Made by a program: the position numbers and the translations under genes. A DNA stretch of 18,608 nucleotides from Clostridiaceae bacterium (GTDB lineage Bacteria; Bacillota; Clostridia; Oscillospirales; Acutalibacteraceae): the NCBI GenBank assembly GCA_904501675.1, contig CAJGCL010000028.1, forward strand, positions 1 through 18,608, given 5' to 3'. Of this stretch, positions 16,401-18,608 are shown piece by piece. Below the pieces are notes generated by a model. That model saw only the letters and a program-made list of their open reading frames with translations, ran no database searches and had not been told where the DNA came from. How positions within the stretch are numbered: the stretch's first letter is position 1; each line of letters starts with the position of its first letter.

Positions 16401-17156
16401 TTATCTCTTATTCAAATTAATGACTTTTATGAGCTGTGAAGGATTACGAGAAGTAATATTATCAACACCGAAACTGATTACCTTTATCATATCCGATGTT
16501 TTATTAACAGTCCATATCGAAACAAGAAGACCCTCACGGTGAAAAAGCTCAACCATCTCTTTTGTGCAAGCATTGAAATTTATATTAATCCCTACAGCTC
16601 CGAGCGCACGAGTTTTATCTGCAAGAGAAAGCAGGTATTCCTCATCTTTGTTTTTTTCTGTGTCAACATCATAATTGAGCCAATATGCAATATCAGGGGT
16701 CTGCTCCTTTACGGCAGCCACATTTTCTTCCCTTATTCCTGTATAAAAAACTCTGTCTTTTATGTTGTGTTTTTCGGAAAGCTCTACCACTTTTTTTAGG
16801 TTTGTAACACTTTTACAGTCAACATTCACTTTTAAATCAGGAAGCTCTGCTACTATAGCGAAGGCTTCGTCAAGAGAAGCACAGTTTTCTTGAGGCTCAT
16901 CATGTGAGAGTACTGCTTCACCATCAGATGTGAAAGCAAGATCAAATTCAACTATATCTGCTCCGCTTTCATATCCCTTTTTTATTGATTCTAGAGAGTT
17001 ATCTTCTGTTTCCTCACAGCCTGTGTGAGCCGTAACGGTAAAGTCTTCGGGCAAAACAGCATTTCTGATTCCCATATAAGTAAAACCCAAGAAGCCCGCT
17101 ACACCAACAGCTAACACAACCACCATTGTTATAATAATTTTTATCAAATCTTTCAT
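16401..17156 (-). CDS. membrane-anchored GDPD-family protein with altered active-site motif
   Basis: A 251-residue member of the glycerophosphodiester phosphodiesterase family (TIM barrel), which normally cleaves glycerophosphodiesters with a bound metal. Residues 4-28 form one hydrophobic helix, an uncleaved anchor or signal sequence, placing the barrel outside the cell. Family landmarks are H44, IVEFDLAFTSDG (68-79, with E70 and D72), SHDEPQ (84-89, with H85) and the C-terminal SIWTVNKTSDM (213-223) plus GVDNITSRNP (230-239). The usual HRG reads H44-T-G, and the usual ENT reads D52-N-S, so the conserved arginine and glutamate are missing, although both catalytic histidines are kept. It may have changed substrate or lost activity. 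The ATG at 17156 has AGAGGT six bases upstream. It is a single-gene unit. Confidence 0.85.
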   Translation of the reverse strand: MKDLIKIIITMVVVLAVGVAGFLGFTYMGIRNAVLPEDFTVTAHTGCEETEDNSLESIKKGYESGADIVEFDLAFTSDGEAVLSHDEPQENCASLDEAFAIVAELPDLKVNVDCKSVTNLKKVVELSEKHNIKDRVFYTGIREENVAAVKEQTPDIAYWLNYDVDTEKNKDEEYLLSLADKTRALGAVGININFNACTKEMVELFHREGLLVSIWTVNKTSDMIKVISFGVDNITSRNPSQLIKVINLNKR

Positions 17157-17186
17157 TTTATACCTCTAACAATTTTTGTCGATTTA

Positions 17187-17214
17187 ATTATATCACAATT
17201 CAATGAAAACACAA
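17187..17214 (-). promoter_or_regulatory. extended -10 promoter for the GDPD-like gene
   Basis: TTGTGT (17209-17214), a 16 bp spacer ending in TGA, and a perfect TATAAT (17187-17192) on the minus strand. The ATG is 30 bp further on. Confidence 0.65.
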
Positions 17215-17253
17215 AGACAAAATAAGACATCTGTAATACTGATTTCGCAAAGC

Positions 17254-17289
17254 AAAAAACCTGTTACCCTTTCGGGCAACAGATTTTTT
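17254..17289 (-). terminator. intrinsic terminator after the GDSL esterase gene
   Basis: Minus-strand RNA forms a 10-position stem (with further A-U pairs at its base) capped by a GAAA tetraloop and followed by TTTTTTG. Two positions that mismatch on the plus strand (A266/C277 and C260/A283 of 17xxx) become G-U wobbles on the minus strand, confirming its direction. Confidence 0.85.
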
Positions 17290-17295
17290 CACGAA

Positions 17296-17358
17296 TTAGT
17301 ATTTGATGGCAGCCTGTGTAGCTGTTAGCAAAGTGGGGAAATTATTTAGAACATCCAT
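17296..17358 (-). pseudogene. short ORF or remnant ending in ATQAAIKY (tail copy A)
   Basis: A 20-codon frame from an ATG at 17358 to a TAA at 17296, directly ahead of the terminator. Its last codons match those at 18472-18519: ATQAAIK is preserved while third bases differ (GCT/GCA, GCC/GCT, AAA/AAG), the pattern expected of coding sequence. No ribosome site is evident before the ATG, so a remnant C-terminus is as likely as a real small peptide. Confidence 0.35.
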
Positions 17359-17391
17359 ACAAACGCTATATCTAATATGTCAGAAGACTTC

Positions 17392-18033
17392 TTAAATATA
17401 CTCAATCATATTCTCAACTGCATCTGACATAACTTTGTGACCAAGATTTGTTGGATGTATTCCGTCAACAGCAAGCTTTTGGGGGTCAATTGTTTTTTGT
17501 GCATTATAAAAAAACTCTTGTAAATCAACCACCAATGCACCGTTTTCAAGAGCAACATTTTTAAGAAGTTCACGGTATTCATCAAGAGTTTTATGAAAAG
17601 GAAATTTTTCTTCCACAGAGTCAATCAAAAACGGCATAAGATAGAGAATTTGAGTGTGGGGTAACTCCGTTTTGATTCTTCTGTAAATTTCACGGATATG
17701 GGGCTCCATAGGGCGCAGAAGTGGCGGATAGTTCTCAGGACCATAATTTTCCCATGCATCATTAACGCCAATAAGCATAATAATCACATCAGGATTCAGG
17801 TTTATGCAATCCTTTGTCAGCCTGTCATAAACATGGTATGTACGATTACTTGCAATACCCTTAATATCAACTTTTATATTCTTACTATATTTTTTGAATT
17901 TCTTTTTAAGCTGTAAAGCGTAAATATTTCTGCCACCAAATTTATGGGCAAAACGAAAATTGAACTTTACATCGGTAATACTATCACCAATAAACAAAAT
18001 TTTACTATCTTTTTTTATTTGTATTTTATCCAT
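17392..18033 (-). CDS. SGNH/GDSL-type esterase
   Basis: A 213-residue SGNH hydrolase (Lipase_GDSL_2 type), expected to remove acyl groups from carbohydrate or lipid substrates. Block I is KILFIGDSITD (11-21) with nucleophile S18; block II glycine is G59 (KGIASNRT); block III is GVNDAWENY (89-97) with N91; block V is VDGIHPTNLGH (189-199) with D190 and H193. The catalytic set is complete. No signal peptide is present, so it is probably cytoplasmic. The frame extends to an ATG at 18048, but the ATG at 18033 is preferred because GGGG lies nine bases before it and nothing like a ribosome site precedes the upstream one; the margin is small. It is a single-gene unit behind terminator/promoter copy 3 and is unrelated in detail to the DUF4886 esterase. 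Confidence 0.88.
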   Translation of the reverse strand: MDKIQIKKDSKILFIGDSITDVKFNFRFAHKFGGRNIYALQLKKKFKKYSKNIKVDIKGIASNRTYHVYDRLTKDCINLNPDVIIMLIGVNDAWENYGPENYPPLLRPMEPHIREIYRRIKTELPHTQILYLMPFLIDSVEEKFPFHKTLDEYRELLKNVALENGALVVDLQEFFYNAQKTIDPQKLAVDGIHPTNLGHKVMSDAVENMIEYI

Positions 18034-18118
18034 AACAATATACCCCATAAATCTAAAAATTATATTATAAGCATCAGATATTTTTTAGTTTTATATTATT
18101 GAGTTTAGCACACTTTAT

Positions 18119-18147
18119 AGTATAATTCAATGTGATTTTATACACAA
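18119..18147 (-). promoter_or_regulatory. promoter for the GDSL esterase gene
   Basis: TTGTGT (18142-18147), a 17 bp spacer and TATACT (18119-18124) on the minus strand. The -35 box lies in the U tract of terminator copy 3, one base from its stem. The leader to the ATG is about 80 bases. Confidence 0.6.
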
Positions 18148-18148
18148 A

Positions 18149-18176
18149 AATCCCCTTGGATTGCTCCAAGGGGATT
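18149..18176 (-). terminator. intrinsic terminator, copy 3 of the repeated hairpin
   Basis: A 12 bp stem identical to copy 2 (18149-18160 with 18165-18176), same TTGC loop, followed on the minus strand by TTTTTGTG. It would stop any transcript coming through the hairpin array from the right. Confidence 0.85.
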
Positions 18177-18223
18177 CATTTAGTTATTTGCTTATTCCGA
18201 ATAATTCAGTTAAGAATTAGTTT
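18149..18223 (-). repeat. dispersed repeat, copy 3 (terminator plus ELFG tail)
   Basis: Partner of the repeat at 16229-16297. In minus-strand codons 18184-18216 reads FLTELFGISK followed by TAA. No gene precedes it; the hairpin array starts seven bases further right, so the tail appears to be detached from its gene. Confidence 0.55.
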
Positions 18224-18229
18224 TATTTT

Positions 18230-18401
18230 AGTGATATTCCGTCTTTGACGGAGTGATATTTTCGCTTTGCGAAAGTGATATTAAAGCCTTGTGGCTTTAG
18301 TGATATTGTATTCGCTATAATAACTGGGCGTAGCCCAATATCACTCGGCTTTAGCCGAATATCACTGCGAAGCAATAGAACTCGCCGTCAGGCGAATACA
18401 A
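18230..18401. repeat. array of small hairpins separated by AGTGATATT / AATATCACT
   Basis: Left half: exact AGTGATATT at 18230, 18252, 18274 and 18299, spaced 22-25 bp. The first three are followed by hairpins CCGTC/GACGG, TTCGC/GCGAA and AAAGCC/GGCTTT. Right half: exact AATATCACT at 18337 and 18358 and a degraded one near 18374, alternating with hairpins TGGGC/GCCCA, CGGCT/AGCCG, TGC/GCA and TCGCC/GGCGA. In addition TTGTATTCGC (18306-18315) pairs perfectly with GCGAATACAA (18392-18401), closing the right half. The whole can therefore fold as a row of small hairpins or as one large cruciform. It has no convincing ORF on either strand. It is not CRISPR: the repeats are short, inverted across the centre, and the spacers are self-complementary. 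Confidence 0.8.
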
Positions 18402-18405
18402 CTTC

Positions 18406-18480
18406 AAGGACAAATTTCCATAAAAATAACGCCTTCGGTTTCCCGAAGGCGTATATTTTTATATTTGGAAATTAGTCCTT
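18406..18480 (-). terminator. long inverted repeat containing an intrinsic terminator
   Basis: Outer arms of 15 bases (18406-18420 with 18466-18480) match with one mismatch. Inside, a perfect 10 bp stem ACGCCTTCGG/CCGAAGGCGT (18429-18438 with 18443-18452) gives a GAAA loop and TTATTTTTA tail on the minus strand, a strong terminator for the gene entering from the right. AT-rich bases between the two stems also pair partly, so nearly all 75 bases can form one hairpin. Confidence 0.75.
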
Positions 18481-18519
18481 GATAGCTGCCTGTGTAGCAA
18501 CGAACAAATGTAGGAATGA
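18472..18519 (-). pseudogene. coding-like remnant ending in ATQAAIKD (tail copy B)
   Basis: The frame closing with TAA at 18472 reads SFLHLFVATQAAIKD, with an in-frame stop just upstream at 18520-18522 and no start codon. It resembles tail copy A at 17296-17358, with about nine extra bases upstream, and likewise precedes a GAAA-loop terminator. Probably a leftover C-terminus or part of a repeated 3' module. Confidence 0.3.
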
Positions 18520-18568
18520 TTAGGCATTATTTAAGGGGGCTTTGGAGTAAAAAGCAAACACTAAACTC

Positions 18569-18608
18569 TTATTTATCGTAATTTTCGCTGAGTTTCTTTA
18601 CTTTCTTG
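18569..18608 (-). CDS. C-terminal end of an unidentified gene (enters from right edge)
   Basis: Twelve codons reading KKVKKLSENYDK and a TAA at 18569 fit the charged end of a protein whose body lies outside the window. The other two minus-strand frames also reach stops nearby, so this is only the likeliest reading. The terminator at 18429-18452 would serve it. Confidence 0.35.
   Translation of the reverse strand, partial: KKVKKLSENYDK

Noticed and set aside
18230..18401. CRISPR array
   Set aside because: Repeats are only 9 bp, change orientation at the centre, and each spacer is a palindrome; there are no cas genes.
18275..18475. Plus-strand 66-codon ORF
   Set aside because: It runs through the hairpin array and the terminator palindrome, so its composition reflects the repeats rather than coding.

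Overview
The window looks like a chromosomal segment of a low-GC Gram-positive anaerobe, most likely a gut Clostridium relative of the Oscillospiraceae/Ruminococcaceae type. This is an inference from AT-rich DNA, purine-rich Shine-Dalgarno sites, sigma-A promoters (TTGnnn, 16-17 bp, TAtAAT, often with an extended TGn) and many carbohydrate-active genes. Nearly all genes lie on the minus strand. No RNA genes, phage genes, insertion sequences or CRISPR arrays were seen.

Layout from left to right. (1) 1-1428: 5' part of a GH78 alpha-L-rhamnosidase running off the left edge. (2) 1602-3011: an unrecognised three-helix membrane protein, the only plus-strand gene, with its own strong promoter; it meets its neighbour at a shared bidirectional terminator. 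(3) 3052-5939: GH92 alpha-mannosidase translationally coupled to a YczE/DUF6198-like membrane protein, with its own promoter just past a hairpin. (4) 6050-12111: a six-gene transcription unit, in transcription order MFS transporter, PAP2 phosphatase, Nim-like flavin protein, zinc-ribbon membrane protein, membrane-anchored Ig-like protein, GPH-family sugar symporter; the last three genes overlap. (5) 12196-15243: SGNH/DUF4886 esterase, type I sulfatase, TraX-family membrane protein. (6) 15464-18033: three singly transcribed genes (CPBP/CAAX-type protease, GDPD-like protein, GDSL esterase), each with a promoter and a terminator. (7) 18049-18568: a 520 bp gene-free stretch packed with inverted repeats, followed by the last codons of a gene entering from the right.

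Together the rhamnosidase, mannosidase, sulfatase, two SGNH esterases and two sugar-type transporters suggest uptake and intracellular trimming of decorated glycans: none of the hydrolases has a visible signal peptide. The substrate cannot be fixed from the sequence.

The least explained material is non-coding. At 18230-18401 there is an array of seven tiny hairpins whose arms all differ in sequence but keep pairing, punctuated by AGTGATATT in the left half and its reverse complement AATATCACT in the right half. In addition, the same terminator hairpin occurs three times (15299, 16229, 18149), each time abutting the -35 box of the next gene's promoter, and two kinds of short coding-like tails (ending ATQAAIK and ELFG) recur just before terminators.
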